The position numbers and the translations under genes were made by a program. The notes under the pieces were generated by a model. That model worked only from the letters and a program-made list of their open reading frames with translations. It did no database searches and had not been told where the DNA came from. 64,000 nucleotides of DNA, taken from NCBI RefSeq assembly GCF_047511655.1, contig NC_133390.1, positions 97,595,583-97,659,582 of the forward strand, written 5' to 3'. Numbering within the stretch: the stretch's first letter is position 1; each line of letters opens with the position of its first letter. This document shows, piece after piece, positions 23,699 to 35,150 of this stretch. This stretch comes from Castor canadensis. Lineage: Eukaryota; Chordata; Mammalia; Rodentia; Castoridae.

Positions 23699-24059
23699 GC
23701 CTAGAGAATACTCTGACTTCAAAAAGGCAAGAGAAAATAGCATGGTCAGAGAGCTGCCAGCATTATGGAAAAGATCAGTAGCAGCTGCCCTGTGGAGTAC
23801 TGGGTTTTATAGTACAACCCTTTATAGTACTGGGTTTCCTAGTAACAACAGATTCAGAAAAGCAGAGCCAAATGAAAACGCTTAACCATCAGAACAAGGT
23901 GAACATAACGAATATAACAGACAGCAAGGTCAGAATGGAAGCCAGGCATCTCTGACCCACAGCAATCAATAGAAATGACAAATAGAACGTGATGTTCCTA
24001 GGGGCAAGACAGATGGGCAACTGGTAAGGATCTCTCTCATTCTGTCTCTCAAAATTTCT

Positions 24060-24855
24060 TTGTCATCAGTTTTCCAAATCATATTCCTTCTAATTCACCA
24101 AGCCACTTCTGTGGTTATTTTCCCGGTTCCAGGATATACAATTGGAATAGACATCTTAGCAGCCAGCAGAATCTCATCATTGCTCCCTGCCCTGGGGAGT
24201 GAGGGCTATTTTTGTGGGAAAATCCAGGTGGACATCATCACAACTGCCTCTACCTAGAAAAACAATAAACCAAAACTAATACCACATTTCTGGAGGGATT
24301 GTAGGCATTAGTGCTGCCACCAAGGTCTTAAAAGACACAGGCATAGTGCTATCATCACATCCCCACACAACTCATCTACTTGACTTGTGTAGAAGACAGA
24401 TGGATCATGGACAGCGAATTACTGTAAGCTCAACCAGATGTGACTCCAAACTCACCTTTGTCCTAAGTATGAATTCATTGCACGAGCACATTCACACATC
24501 CTGGGTAGCAGGAATACAGTTACTGATCAAGCAAACGTCTTCTTCTCCAGACCAGTCTATGAGGTCTACCAGAAATAGCTTGCTTTCAGCTGGCAAGGCC
24601 AGCAATATACTTTCACTGTCTCACTCAGGTACATCAACTCTCCAGCCTTGAGTTGTGACTTAGGTCACAGGGATCTCCACGTCATTCTCTTCTGTAAGAT
24701 ATTGGGCTAGCAGGATGGCTCAAGTGGTAGGGCGCCTGCCTATCAAGTGTGAGGTCCTGATTCTGTAAGCTATCACACTGGTTCATCATGTTGATTGGAA
24801 CTAGGGCGCAAGAAGTAGCAATTACTCTAGACTTATCTGTAAGACATTTTCATGT
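24060..24855 (+). pseudogene. decayed endogenous retrovirus pol fragment (protease/RT region)
   Basis: The text from about 24300 to 24850 follows the order of an ERV pol gene from the end of protease into reverse transcriptase: 'ggcattagtgctgccaccaa', 'tacatcaactctccagcctt', 'atcatgttgattggaactag', 'gcaagaagtagcaattactc'. The frame is repeatedly broken, and bases expected at the RT active-site segment are missing near 24785. A 59-base SINE fragment interrupts it (24703-24761). 24060-24300 may belong to the same element but is less certain. It cannot make a functional protein. Confidence 0.6.
24691..24773 (+). mobile_element. tailless ID-like SINE insertion with target duplication
   Basis: The tRNA-like 5' part ('aggatggctcaagtggtagg' to 'gtgaggtcctgat', 24703-24761) is flanked by TCTGTAAGATAT (24691-24702) and TCTGTAAGCTAT (24762-24773). 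There is no A tail, and the unit stops before the B-box region. Removing it restores continuous pol-like sequence. Confidence 0.7.
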
Positions 24856-25079
24856 TAGCAGTGCTGAGCATAATCCCAAAAGATTGAAATCCCAAAGGTT
24901 AAAATTGAGAAAAGCAAAATTTTGAAAATCAAAATCCTCACAGGAAAAAAAAAAAGGCTATATAAAAGGGATAGAAAGCCAAATCCTGAGGAAGGGAATG
25001 GTGCATTTTTAATTGTGTGCAGGATAGTTGCATTATCCCAGGCAGAATAGATATCTAGAAACATGTTAAAGCATGGTTA

Positions 25080-25220
25080 GAAAATGGCAAATATGTGAAT
25101 TTATGGGTATGTTAATCAGCTGCATTATGGTAATCTTTTCACAATGTGTATGTGTATCCAAACACCATTTTCTACGCTATATACTATTTTTATTTGTTAA
25201 TTTCTCAAACTGGGAAATAG
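25080..25220 (+). repeat. L1M 3'-end fragment
   Basis: 'gggtatgttaatcagctgca', 'ggtaatcttttcacaatgtg' and 'ctatttttatttgttaattt' match the 3' end of old L1MA/MB-type elements. Confidence 0.65.
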
Positions 25221-25240
25221 TTTTACAAAACTAATAGAAA

Positions 25241-25885
25241 TACAGATGATTCCTGTCACTATAGTGGTTGTGCTCTACAAAATCATTGCAAACACAGAGT
25301 TAGTGAATACTGAGCAATTGTTTCTGGGGGAAATGCAGGGCTGGGTCTCTGGGAGTTTCTGATCCCAACACTTTCATTAACTGATAAATATGTAACCCTG
25401 TTTTTATATTTTTCTCTTTAAAAGTATCCTCTTTACTATATATCATTGCCTCATTAACATTGAAACCACAGCCAAACAGCACTATACCCCAGGGATAAAC
25501 AAAGCTTATCTAATGCACACATCTCCATAAGACACACCATAGCCTCTGGTACTTTGGAACATTATACAGACTTCAGCATTACACTCAGGGGGCATTTTAA
25601 ACAGCAAAATATCCAGCAAGAACTGAAAAACATGAAAAATGCAGCCTTAAATAGACTAAAAAAAGGACATTGTTTACAGTATAAACTGAAACAAGAAGCA
25701 CAGTCATCTTAACCTGACATTAGCTGCGAATGTACTTATGGAACAACTCGAAATGTTCGGCACTCTGTGCCCATCCAAGAATGATCATGGAAGTGCCTCA
25801 AGTATTAATTTGGGGCCTATAAAATTTTTAGTGAGTGGGTGGATTTGCAAATAAGGACCATGCAAATAGTGAGGATTGCCTTGTA
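25241..25885. mobile_element. Tigger/pogo-like MITE with terminal inverted repeats
   Basis: Left end TACAGATGATTCCTGTCACTAT (22 bases, 25241-25262) and right end (25866-25885) are imperfect inverted repeats; both contain the CACTAT core next to an ATCCT/TTCCT block. TA dinucleotides flank both ends, the usual Tigger/mariner target site. The 640-bp interior has no transposase frame, so it is non-autonomous and old. Family name not resolved. Confidence 0.55.
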
Positions 25886-26205
25886 TGCATACTTACAACT
25901 TGTACTTTGGGAAAACCTCTCTTGTGTTCATTGTACTCTTTCAGAATAGCAGGGAGGTGGCTATTCTATTGGCTTTTGCATATTAGAGGACTTCAGTGGT
26001 GGTCACCTGGTCACTTTTCCTAGTACATTTGCATTTTTTACTTGATTTCTTAGTTCAACATTTTGATCTCTAGTGAAATGTAAATCACCAGAAGAGGTGT
26101 AACACCTTAAAATGACATCAATTAGTTAATCTTTGATGTGAATGAATTAAGTTGAGAATTTCCAAGCTATGGAAGAGGGAGTTTTGTCTCAATCATTCCC
26201 TCTGA
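25886..26205. other. unassigned sequence
   Basis: AT-rich, no gene or repeat recognised. Confidence 0.4.
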
Positions 26206-26477
26206 GTACTAGCCACTTTCTCTCCATGACTTGACCACCTTGCACTCTTCCTATCACATCATTAAGATGCTGTCTATATTTACAGTTCTAGTCACCAACT
26301 CTCTCATGAGCTCCAAACCACCTTATAAGTACATCTCTATCAGGTCAAAACCAGAACACATAGAATGGAATTAATTAAACTCCTTCTTGAACCCATGTCT
26401 TCTTACTCTACTATCCAGATAAAGGTGACCCCCTTCTCTCTATTACCTGGATTAGAAATCTTAGTGTTACTTGTACT
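26206..26477 (+). repeat. possible L2 fragment
   Basis: C/T-rich wording reminiscent of L2 ('ccaccttgcactcttcctat', 'aacccatgtcttcttactct'), perhaps continuing beyond the LTR at 26478. Confidence 0.3.
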
Positions 26478-26862
26478 ACCATTTGTGACCAAATACCTGA
26501 TGACAACTTAAAAAGAGGATTTATTTATTTTGGTTCATGGCATCAGTCCATCATGGTGGGCAGAACATGGTGAAGCAGAGCAGTTCATCAAAGCAGACAG
26601 GAAGAAAAGAAAAAGGAATATAGGAAAGATCTAGGTCAAGATATAACCCTTAAGGACATGTCCCCAGTGTCCTCCAACTAGACCCCACTGCCTACGTTTC
26701 ACAACATCCCCAAAATGCTATTATATTATGAATCCATCAAGGGATTAATTCAATCATTAGGTCAGAGCCCTCATGCTCTAATTATCTCTGGAAAAGCTGT
26801 CACAGACACCTTTATTAATCTCCTAGGCATTTCTCAATCCAACCAAGTTGACAACCATCACA
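26478..26862 (-). mobile_element. MaLR LTR, antisense
   Basis: Reads in reverse as a rodent-type MaLR LTR: 'aaaaagaggatttatttatt' near the LTR 3' end, then 'agtccatcatggtgggcaga', 'gtgtcctccaactagacccc', 'gattaattcaatcattaggt', 'tctcctaggcatttctcaat'. Nearly full length, about 385 bp. Confidence 0.75.
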
Positions 26863-27515
26863 CCTTTCTTTTCTCCACATCTACTCAATAAGCAGAGATA
26901 AACCCCTCTGTAACTTGTCTCTCCCTACCCTCCTATTTCTTTTTTCCTGTCTAATTAATCTTGCCCTCCCCTCTTCTCTTTCTCCTCTATTTCATCCTGC
27001 ATATTGATGGTATAGCCTTCCCAAATTCATGTTATGAAGGACCAAAGTCTACTAGAACTCCACACTATAAATTAAAGGAAGTCTCATGTCCTTTTGTGGC
27101 ACTTGAGGCTCTCTGCACTCTTAATCAACTAACCTCCTCTCATGTAACCTCATACTGATTAGGTGTTGCAGTGCTAGAATAGAGTCAAGAATGATTATTT
27201 TTCAAACCCCAAATTGGGATATTTGCTGTGACAAACTAAGGAATAAATGTAGATATTGGGAAAACATGGTTTCAATCTGTACAGTACTAGAAAAGTCTGG
27301 ATCTTCTGATACAATTTTTCCTTGCCATTTCTTTCCTGCCTCTGAGTCATGGTTTTTGTCCTGCCCAGAGCTACCTATGAGTTCCTTAGTCCCCTTACTC
27401 TCTTTACCCAGCTAATTCATAGTCCATGTGTCTATCCTGGTCCAAACCAAGTGTCCACCCTCCATTACACAGTTCAAATTAATTGCCATGCTCTTTGTGC
27501 TCTCAAAACATTAAA
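26863..27515. other. unassigned, C/T-rich, possibly L2-derived
   Basis: No gene recognised. It ends at the left target-site duplication of the old full-length L1. Confidence 0.3.
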
Positions 27516-27529
27516 AAAATCCTGTCCAT

Positions 27530-29100
27530 TGAAGAGGGGGAAAGATGGTGGAGTAGAAGTGTCAACCATTTTGACTCCGTGAATGAGAAGAGTCAGATAA
27601 AATGGAAGACACTATATTCTGAAGAGAGAGAGAGAGAACATCAGGAATCACAAAAGCAGTGGCAAGACAGCAGAAAATCATGGAGAAACTGAGGCAACAG
27701 AGAAAATCAACAAATAGTTTCAAGTCTCTCCCGAGCTCCTTGGGAGAGGGAGGGGAAGATGAAGATAGCCCTGGCAACAGACTGACAATTCCAACTACAA
27801 GATAAGCCTACCCTCCTGCAAGTCTTTAAACCAGTGTAAGGATTTAGTGAGACAGCAACTGCTCCAGTGTGGAAGGTCAGCACTGGAGAAGAAAGACATT
27901 CTGTTAATCCCTTTGTCCAGAGGGCTAGCTAGATGCCATCTTGAAAGAGGGCCTATTGTTTGAAACTGAGTTACACTGGGAGCTTGAAACAAGGAACAAT
28001 CACAGATCATGGAATCTTGGGATACCAAGATTTTCTCTGGGTGAAAGATGGCCATGAGAGGCAGTTATAGAAAAAGGGAGGGTCTGTAATGGTCTGACAG
28101 AGAAGTTTAAGCAGTAGCATTTTTGACAGCAGAGAGCACAGTGGTCAGAGTCTCTGCCCTCCTTGGCAAGAAGCAACGTCTGCTGCCTGACGGTTGCCAT
28201 GGAAACAAAGCACCAAGCCTGCGGCTGGCATAGTATTTGGCTTCCAGGGTCTGCCTCCTGGCTGCATGCATTGGCGGCAAGGCAGGTCAGAGGATATCAC
28301 ATGATATCCACATCTTCTTCTCACCCACAGGGAGCTGGACTGCTGGGCAGGTCTGAAAGCACTGAGGCCCACCTCTGTGAACTTCATCCTTAGCATGTGT
28401 TTACTGCCAAGTGAAACTCAAGGCATGGAGCCCAGGCCTTCCCAACCACCTGATTTCCACAGCCTGCTGCCCTCAGCAAGGAGGAGAATTGCTGAGCAGG
28501 TCTGAAAGTGCTGAAGCTTACATCCAGGAACTGTATGTCAGTGTGTATGAGCTGCCAGGCAGGTCTGAAGGCCCCAATCCCAGACCCTCTAAATCATGTG
28601 ACTCCACAGCCTACTCCCCTCCACAGGGAGGTCAACTGCTGGTCAGGGCCTGAAAGCTCTGAGACCCACCTCTGGGAGCTACATCTTGGCATGTGTTTAC
28701 TGCCAGGCAGGACTGAGGGCACTGAATCCAGACCCTATGAATCACACATCCACACCCTGCTCTTCACAACCAGGAGGTAAGCTGCTGAAAGTATTGAGAC
28801 CAGCAGGCAGAATGACTAGGTTCCTTGGTTCTTTCCCATTCAGTGCAGAATTCAGTGCTCTATTTGCTCTCCACACTCGCTAACAATTCATGGGTTAGAC
28901 CAAGATTTGCATGCTTGTTACCCCTGGTGATACAAACTGGGGGGCTTATAGAGAAAGTGGGAACCTGCCCAAGCTACCTGCTGTAAAGCTCCCTGCAGCC
29001 AGCTGTGGCTCATAGTACCCAAAGGAAAGCTTCTATAGGGAAAGGAGCCCAGAAGTGGACATCCAAACCTGTTACAAGAGTCTCCAGTTAGTTTACCTTG
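27530..29100 (+). promoter_or_regulatory. 5' UTR of the old L1, with tandem monomers
   Basis: The promoter-bearing 5' UTR of an L1. The right half contains a repeated unit anchored by GCTGGGCAGGTCTGAAAG-like sequence at 28342, 28491, 28638 and, shortened, 28781, giving spacings of 149, 147 and 143 bases. Each unit also repeats 'gtgtttactgcca'-type and 'ctccacagcct'-type phrases. Monomeric L1 promoters are known from mouse and rat; this unit does not read like the mouse A, F or Tf monomers as I know them. Confidence 0.7.
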
Positions 29101-29199
29101 ACCTAAACAGTGCTGGGGATTAAGCCCAGGGCTCTGAGCATGTGATCAAATGCTTGACATTGAGCCATTCCCCCTTCTATCATTATAGCACCTCGACCT
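29095..29199 (-). repeat. ID-like monomeric SINE fragment, minus strand
   Basis: 'tgctggggattaagcccagg' and 'gacattgagccattccccct' are the reverse of a tRNA-derived ID unit. Flanked by ACCTTGACCT (29095-29104) and ACCTCGACCT (29190-29199), a probable target duplication. No clear A tail remains. Confidence 0.55.
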
Positions 29200-29229
29200 G
29201 GGCAGTACGCAATCCTGCTTGAGAATATT

Positions 29230-30000
29230 TCAACTAAAAGACTCCAGGTGATTAAAACTTCCAATGAACAACTTGTCCTCAGATGTATAAATTCCAACAC
29301 AAAAACACAAGAAATAAGAAAGAACAAGGCAATGTGACTCCACCAAAATTCAACAACTTCAACTAACATACACTAATGACAGTGAAGTGGATGAAATTTC
29401 AGACAAAGAGTTCAAAAGTGATTATAACAATGATCAATGAAATTAAAAAGGGCATAAATAAGTGCTTGAGTGAATTCCAAGAAAACTCAAAGAGCTGAAT
29501 GAAATAAAGAAGAAAATGTAGAACATGAAAGAGGAATTCAGTAAGTACATAGGAATTCTGAAAAAAATCAAATTGAAATTCTGGAAATGAAAAGCCAAAT
29601 TATGCAAATAAAAAACACCATTGAAAGTCTGTCCATTAAAATGGATCAAAATGAAGGCAAAATATCAGGATTTGAAGATGTGTTAGAACATGCAGATGAA
29701 GGCAGAGAAAAAAATTTAAAAAGTACAAATGGAGCATGCAAGACCTTTTAGACACTTACAAATGTAAACCTATCAGAATAACAGATTTCTCAACAGAAAT
29801 TTAAAAGCAAAGGATACATAGAATGATGTATTTGAAGGCTGAAAGAAAATGGCTACAAACCTAGATTACTGTACTCAGCAAAGCTCTCCTTCACAACTGA
29901 AGAAGTAAAACCCTTCTACAGTGAACAAAAACTAGAGCAACTCATTACTACTAAACCATCACTGCAGAAGATACTTAAAGGAATCCTACACAGAGAAGAG
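29230..30000 (+). pseudogene. L1 ORF1 remnant (old L1)
   Basis: Position and wording fit the ORF1 chaperone gene. A lysine/glutamate-rich stretch for the coiled coil (29400-29700) is followed by the C-terminal region ('cagatttctcaacagaaatt' near 29783, 'gtactcagcaaagctctcct' near 29872). Stops in all frames. Confidence 0.65.
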
Positions 30001-32557
30001 AAAGATAAACACATCCATGAAAATACGGGAGAGAATGAATCTCACCAGATGTATAAATAAGCAAATGAGGACTAAGGAAGTATAAAGCACTACAAACCAA
30101 TAAAATGGAAGGAATTGCAATGTATCTTTCAATAATACCTCTGAATGTTAATGGTCTCAACTCTACAATCAAAAAACACAGACAGACCGCAGATTGGATT
30201 AAAAAACGAAACAACGATTTATTGCCTACAAGAAATGTACCTTGCTGACAAAGACAAGCATAGACTTAGATCAAAAGAATGGAAAAAGATTTTCCAAGCA
30301 AATGGAGCCTGAAAAGCATGCAGGCTATTCATATCTGACAAAGCAAAAACTTTATCACATATTGATAAAGAGAACAATCAAGAAAGAGACAACAGAAAAA
30401 AATCCAGAAGGAGGTAACAATTGTATTCATCAATGGCATACCTGATTTCATAAAGCAAACATAACTGGACACGAAAACTTGGATAGACCTTAACACAATA
30501 ATATTGGATGACTTTAATAATCCACTCTCACTAATAGGCAAGTCATCTAGACAAAAAAAAATCAACAAGGAAACTTCAGAATTAAACAACACTATAGATC
30601 AAATGGACTCAACAGATACCTAAAAAAGATTCCACCCATCAGCCACAGAATGCACATTCTTCTCAGCAGCCCACAGACTTTTATCCAAAATAGATCATAT
30701 CTTAGCAGACAGAAAGTCTTAACAAATACAAGACAACTGAAATAACCCCCTATATTCTTTCATACCACAATGGAATAAAACTAGAAATAAATAACAAGAT
30801 AAACTATAGGAAATATCTAAATGCATGGAGACTGAACAATGCACTCTTGAATGATCAGTGAGTCATCAAAGAAGTAAGGGAAAAAAATTAAAAATTCCTA
30901 GAATCAATTATTGCAACCTTTAGGATACAGCAAAGACATTGCTAAGAGTAAAGTTTATAGCTATCACTGTCTTCATTAAAAAATTACAGTGATCCCAAAT
31001 AAATAACCTAATGATGTACCATGAGCTCTTAGAAAAACAATAACAAGCCAAACACAAAAGTCAGTAGATGGAAAGAAAGAATAAAGATCAAGGAAGAGAT
31101 AATGAAATGAAGACTAAAAGAATAATACAAAGAATCAATGAAATAAAAAGTTGGTTCTTTGAAAAGATAAACAAAATTGATAAACCCTTAACCAGACTAA
31201 TCAAAAGAAGGAGGGGAGACCCAAATTAATTAAGTTAGAGGTGAGATATCATAATCCCACCATAACTTAATGGGATGTCACAACAAACATCAATGAAATC
31301 CATAGGATATTAGTGCTTTGAAAACTTATATTTTAACGAACTAAAAAGTCTAAAAGAAATGGATAAATTTCTAGATGCATATGGCCTACCAAAATTGAAC
31401 CAGAAGGATATATACCACCTAAAAAGCTATAGTGAGCAATGAAATTGAAGCAGTAGTAATAGCCTCCCAACAAAGAAAATCTCAGGGCCAGATGGATTCA
31501 CTGAATTTTTCCAGACCTTTGAGGAACTAGCCAATGCTCCTCAAACTATTCCATATAATAGAAAGAGAAGTAATGCTTACCCTAATACCAAAACCAGTTA
31601 GGGACACAACAGAAAGAGAAAATTACAGACCAATTTCCTTGATGAACATAGATATAAGAATTCTCAATAAAATACTTGCAAACTGAATTCAACAACACAT
31701 TAAAAAGCTCATACATCAAAATCAAGTTGGTTCTAATCCAGGGACAAAAGGATGTTCAAGACATACAAGTCAATAAATAAAATATATCACATAAATAGAA
31801 TAAGGACAAAAATTACATGATCATGTCAATAGATGCAGAAAAAGCCTCTGACAAAACTCAACATTCCTTTATGATAAAAGCCCTGAAGAAACTAGAAGTA
31901 GAAGGAACATACCTAAACATAATAAAAACCATACTAAGAAAAACTGAAACCATTTCCTCTCAAATCAGGAATGAGAAAAGGGTGTCCACTCTTCCCAGCC
32001 TTATTCAATTTAGTGCGAGAATTCTTACAACAATAAGGCAAGAGAAAGAAAGAAAAGAGATACAAATAGGAAAGAAGTCAAATTACCCATATTCACAAAT
32101 TATTTGATCCTATACTTCAAAGACTACATCAAAAACCTTCAAGATCTGATAAACGCTTTTGGCAAAGTATTGAGATGCCAGTCCACTTACAAAAATCAGA
32201 AGCTTTTCTATATACCAATGAACATGCTGGGGAAGAAATCAGAAATCATTCACAATAGTCTCAAAAAAATCATATTCCTAGGAATAACCTAACAAAGGAG
32301 GTGAAGGACCTCTACAATGAAAACTATAAAACCTTGAAGAAAGAAATCAAAGAAGATGCTAGAAAATAGGAAGATCTCCCATTTCCGGGATTGATAGAAT
32401 TAATATTGTGAAAATGGCTACACTACCAAAAGCAGTCTACAAATTCAATGTAATCCCTATAAAAATTCCAATGTCAGTCTTTACTGAAATAGAAAAATCA
32501 ACCCTAAAATTCAGATGAAGCACAAAAGATCCCAAGTAGCCAAAGCAATCCCGATTT

Positions 32558-32580
32558 AAAAAAAAAAAAAAAAAAAAAAA
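32558..32580 (+). repeat. A23 homopolymer inside the old L1 ORF2 remnant
   Basis: Pure run of 23 A where related L1s have a short A-rich codon stretch, so it is a slippage expansion rather than an insertion tail (no flanking duplication seen). Confidence 0.9.
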
Positions 32581-32896
32581 GAGCAATCTGGAGGTATCAC
32601 AACACCAGACTTCAAATTATGCTACAGAGCCAGGATGGTACAGACACAAGAACAGACTTGTAGACCAATGGGATAGAATAGAAGATCCCAAAGTGAGCCC
32701 ACACAGCTACAGCCAACTGATTTTTGACGAAGGCATCAAAAACATATATTTGAGAAATAACAACCTCTTCAATAAATAGTGTTGGGAAAACTGGGTATCT
32801 ACATCTAGAAAACTGAAATTAGATCCCTATCTCTCACCCTGTACAAAAAGTAATTCAAAATGGATCAAAGACCTAAGGCTCAAACTTTCAGTAAGG

Positions 32897-33699
32897 CTCA
32901 CACTTTGTTTTTTTTTTGTTTTTGTTTTTTTTATTCCTATGTGCATACAGTGTTTCGGTCATTTCTCCCCCCTTCCCCCACCCCCTCCCTTACCACCCAC
33001 TCTGCCCCTTCCCTCTCCCCCCCACCCCCTCGATACCTGGCAGAAACTATTTTGCCCTTATGTCTAATTTTGTTGAAGAGAGAGTATAAGCAATAATAGG
33101 AAGGACCAAGGGTTTTTGCTAGTTGAGATAAGGATAGCTACACAGGGAGTTGACTCGCATTGATTTCCTGTGCATGTGTGTTACCTTCTAGGTTAATTCT
33201 TCTTGATCTAACCTATTCTCTAGTTCCTGGTCCCCTTCTTCTATATACCCAAAAGTCTGTGACACAGGTTACTCCAGAGGCACCTGCACACCCATGTTTA
33301 TTGCAGCACTATTCACAATATCCAAGTTATGGAAACAGCCAAGATGCCCCACCACTGACGAATGGATTAAGAAAATGTGGTATCTATACACAATGGAATT
33401 TTATGCAGCCATGAAGAAGAACGAAATGTTATCATTCGCTGGTAAATGGATGGAACTGGAGAACATCATTCTGAGTGAGGTTAGCCTGGCCCAAAAGACC
33501 AAAAATCATATGTTCTCATTCATATGCAGACATTAGATCAAGGGCAAACACAACAAGGGGATTGAACTTTGATCACAAGATAAAAGCTAGAGCACACAAG
33601 GGAGGGGTGAGGATAGGTAAGACCCCTAAAAAACTAGATAGCATTTGTGCCCTCAATGTAGAGAAACTAAAGCAGATACCTTAAATGTCTCACACTTTG
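32897..33699 (-). mobile_element. young L1, 5'-inverted (twin-primed), inserted in the old L1
   Basis: Flanked by CTCACACTTTG at 32897-32907 and 33689-33699. From the left: a T-rich tail and antisense 3' UTR (to about 33245), then an abrupt switch to sense ORF2 end plus 3' UTR (about 33241-33688). Relative to the full-length L1 at 50.6 kb, the sense block covers about 56872-57312 and the antisense block about 57329-57640, so together they span the L1 3' end minus about 16 bases. This is the classic signature of twin priming. An 80-codon open stretch at 33294-33536 is the ORF2 C-terminal end, not a gene. Confidence 0.9.
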
Positions 33700-34869
33700 A
33701 ACCTTCTAGATGAAAACATAGGGAAGACCCTTGAAGATAATAGGTAATGCCTTTCTGAATAGGACTCAGAAAATAAGCGCGAGAGTTGACAGAATTGTAT
33801 CATATTAAAATGTTTCTGCACAGCAAAGAAACAATCATCAGAATGAAGAGACAACCTACATAATGGGAAAAAAATCTTTGTCATCTCTTCCTCAGATAAA
33901 GGGTTAATATCCAGAATGTACAGAGCTCCCAAAATTAAATACCAAAACAAATGATACAACTAACAAATGGGCAAATTAACTGAACAAACAGTTCTCAAAG
34001 GAAGGAACACAAATGACCATAATGTGAAGAAATATTCACCATCCTTAGCCATGAAGGAAATGCAAATCAAAAGTACACTGAGATTCCGTCTCACCCCAGT
34101 CAGAATGGCCATCATCAAGAAAACAGACAAATGCTGGTGAGCATGCAGGGGAAAAAGGAATCCTCACGCACTGTTGGTGAGAATGTAAATCACTGCAGGC
34201 ACTCTGAAAATCACTGTGGAGGTCCCTCAAAAAACTAAAAAAACAGAATGCCATGTGATCCTTCTTTACCACTTCTGAGCATATATCTGAAGGAATGGAA
34301 GATATATATGATGAGATACCTGCACACCTATATTTATAGCAACACTACTCCCAGCAGCTGAACTGTGGAATCAACCTGGGTGTCCATCAACTGATGAATG
34401 GATAAAGAAAACATTGTATATATACACAGTGGAGTATTATTTAGCCATAAAGAAGAATGAAATGATATAATTTGAAGGAAAATATACATCATCATGTTAG
34501 GTGAAATAAACCAGACTGTGGAAAACAAATGTTGCATGTTCTCTCTCATATGTGGAATCTATACCTAAAAACCAAAGTGAATGACATGTATGTAAAGCAG
34601 GGGGTGGGAATCAGCTGAAGGGGGAGGGTAACAGGAGAGGGGGAAGGGGGGATGGAATATGACCAAAGTACTTTATATGCATGTATGAAATTAGGATAAT
34701 GAAACATTAAAATTGTTTAAAAGGGGACAAAGAAGATATGCAACGAGAAGGGATAGAATTTAATTAAAGTATACTATATGCAGGTATGGAAATATCAAAT
34801 GAAATTCCTTTGGGAAATTAATATACACTAACAAAAAAGAGACAAAAATTTAGAGAAAATCCTTTCCAT

Positions 34870-34935
34870 ATTTTCCTGCACTGAAGAAGAATTTGTGTGT
34901 GTTATTATCTCTTACGTTCCTCCTTAGCATCCAGT
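34870..34935. other. short unassigned spacer
   Basis: Sequence immediately right of the old L1's target-site duplication; nothing recognised. Confidence 0.4.
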
Positions 34936-35150
34936 TATGGTAGCCATCTCTCAGGTGTCTCTTGTATAATAAGCACTCTTAGTGCTCATGTGATTCTCAC
35001 AGCAAATTTTCATGAGCTAAGTGACATTTTACCATTACAGACAGAAACTTCATACCATTATGGTCAAGTAATTTATCTAGATTCACGTGGTTAGGAAGTG
35101 GTAGGCCTGGACTCCAAGCCCAGTTATCTGTGGCATCAGAGCTCTGCACC
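34936..35150 (+). repeat. MIR SINE fragment
   Basis: Reads as the MIR core and 3' side ('ctcatgtgattctcacagca', 'gtggttaggaagtggtaggc', 'ctggactccaagcccag'). Diverged, as MIRs are. Confidence 0.5.

Larger units (their letters stand above)
30104..34290 (+). pseudogene. L1 ORF2 remnant (old L1), split by a younger L1
   Basis: Begins at the expected ORF2 start ('atacctctgaatgttaatgg') and carries endonuclease, RT and C-terminal text in order. An RT fragment stays open at 31817-32107 and includes a SIDAEKA motif with the palm-domain context, followed by broken sequence. The C-terminal cysteine-motif region is seen near 34130 ('catgcaggggaaaaaggaat'). Frameshifts and stops throughout; a 23-base A tract (32558-32580) and a 5'-inverted L1 (32908-33688) interrupt it. 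Confidence 0.8.
27516..34869 (+). mobile_element. old full-length L1 with target-site duplication
   Basis: Bounded by AAAATCCTGTCCAT (27516-27529) and AAAATCCTTTCCAT (34856-34869), a 14-bp duplication with one mismatch. Inside, in order: a 5' end with 'gaagagggggaaagatggtg', monomeric 5' UTR, ORF1 remnant (about 29230-30000), ORF2 remnant (from 30104, beginning ATGGAAGGAATTGCAATGT), a G-rich 3' UTR (about 34590-34670) and an AT-rich 3' end. All frames are broken by stops and indels. Later insertions: an ID-like SINE (about 29105) and a 5'-inverted L1 (32908-33688). Unlike the 50.6-kb L1, it belongs to an older lineage with a different 5' UTR and 3' end. Confidence 0.85.

Noticed and set aside
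28145..28780. cluster of overlapping 65-90 codon frames
   Set aside because: They lie in the repeated monomers of the old L1 5' UTR and echo each other because the DNA is repeated.
33294..33536. 80-codon conserved-looking frame
   Set aside because: Inverted-block fragment of L1 ORF2, not a gene.
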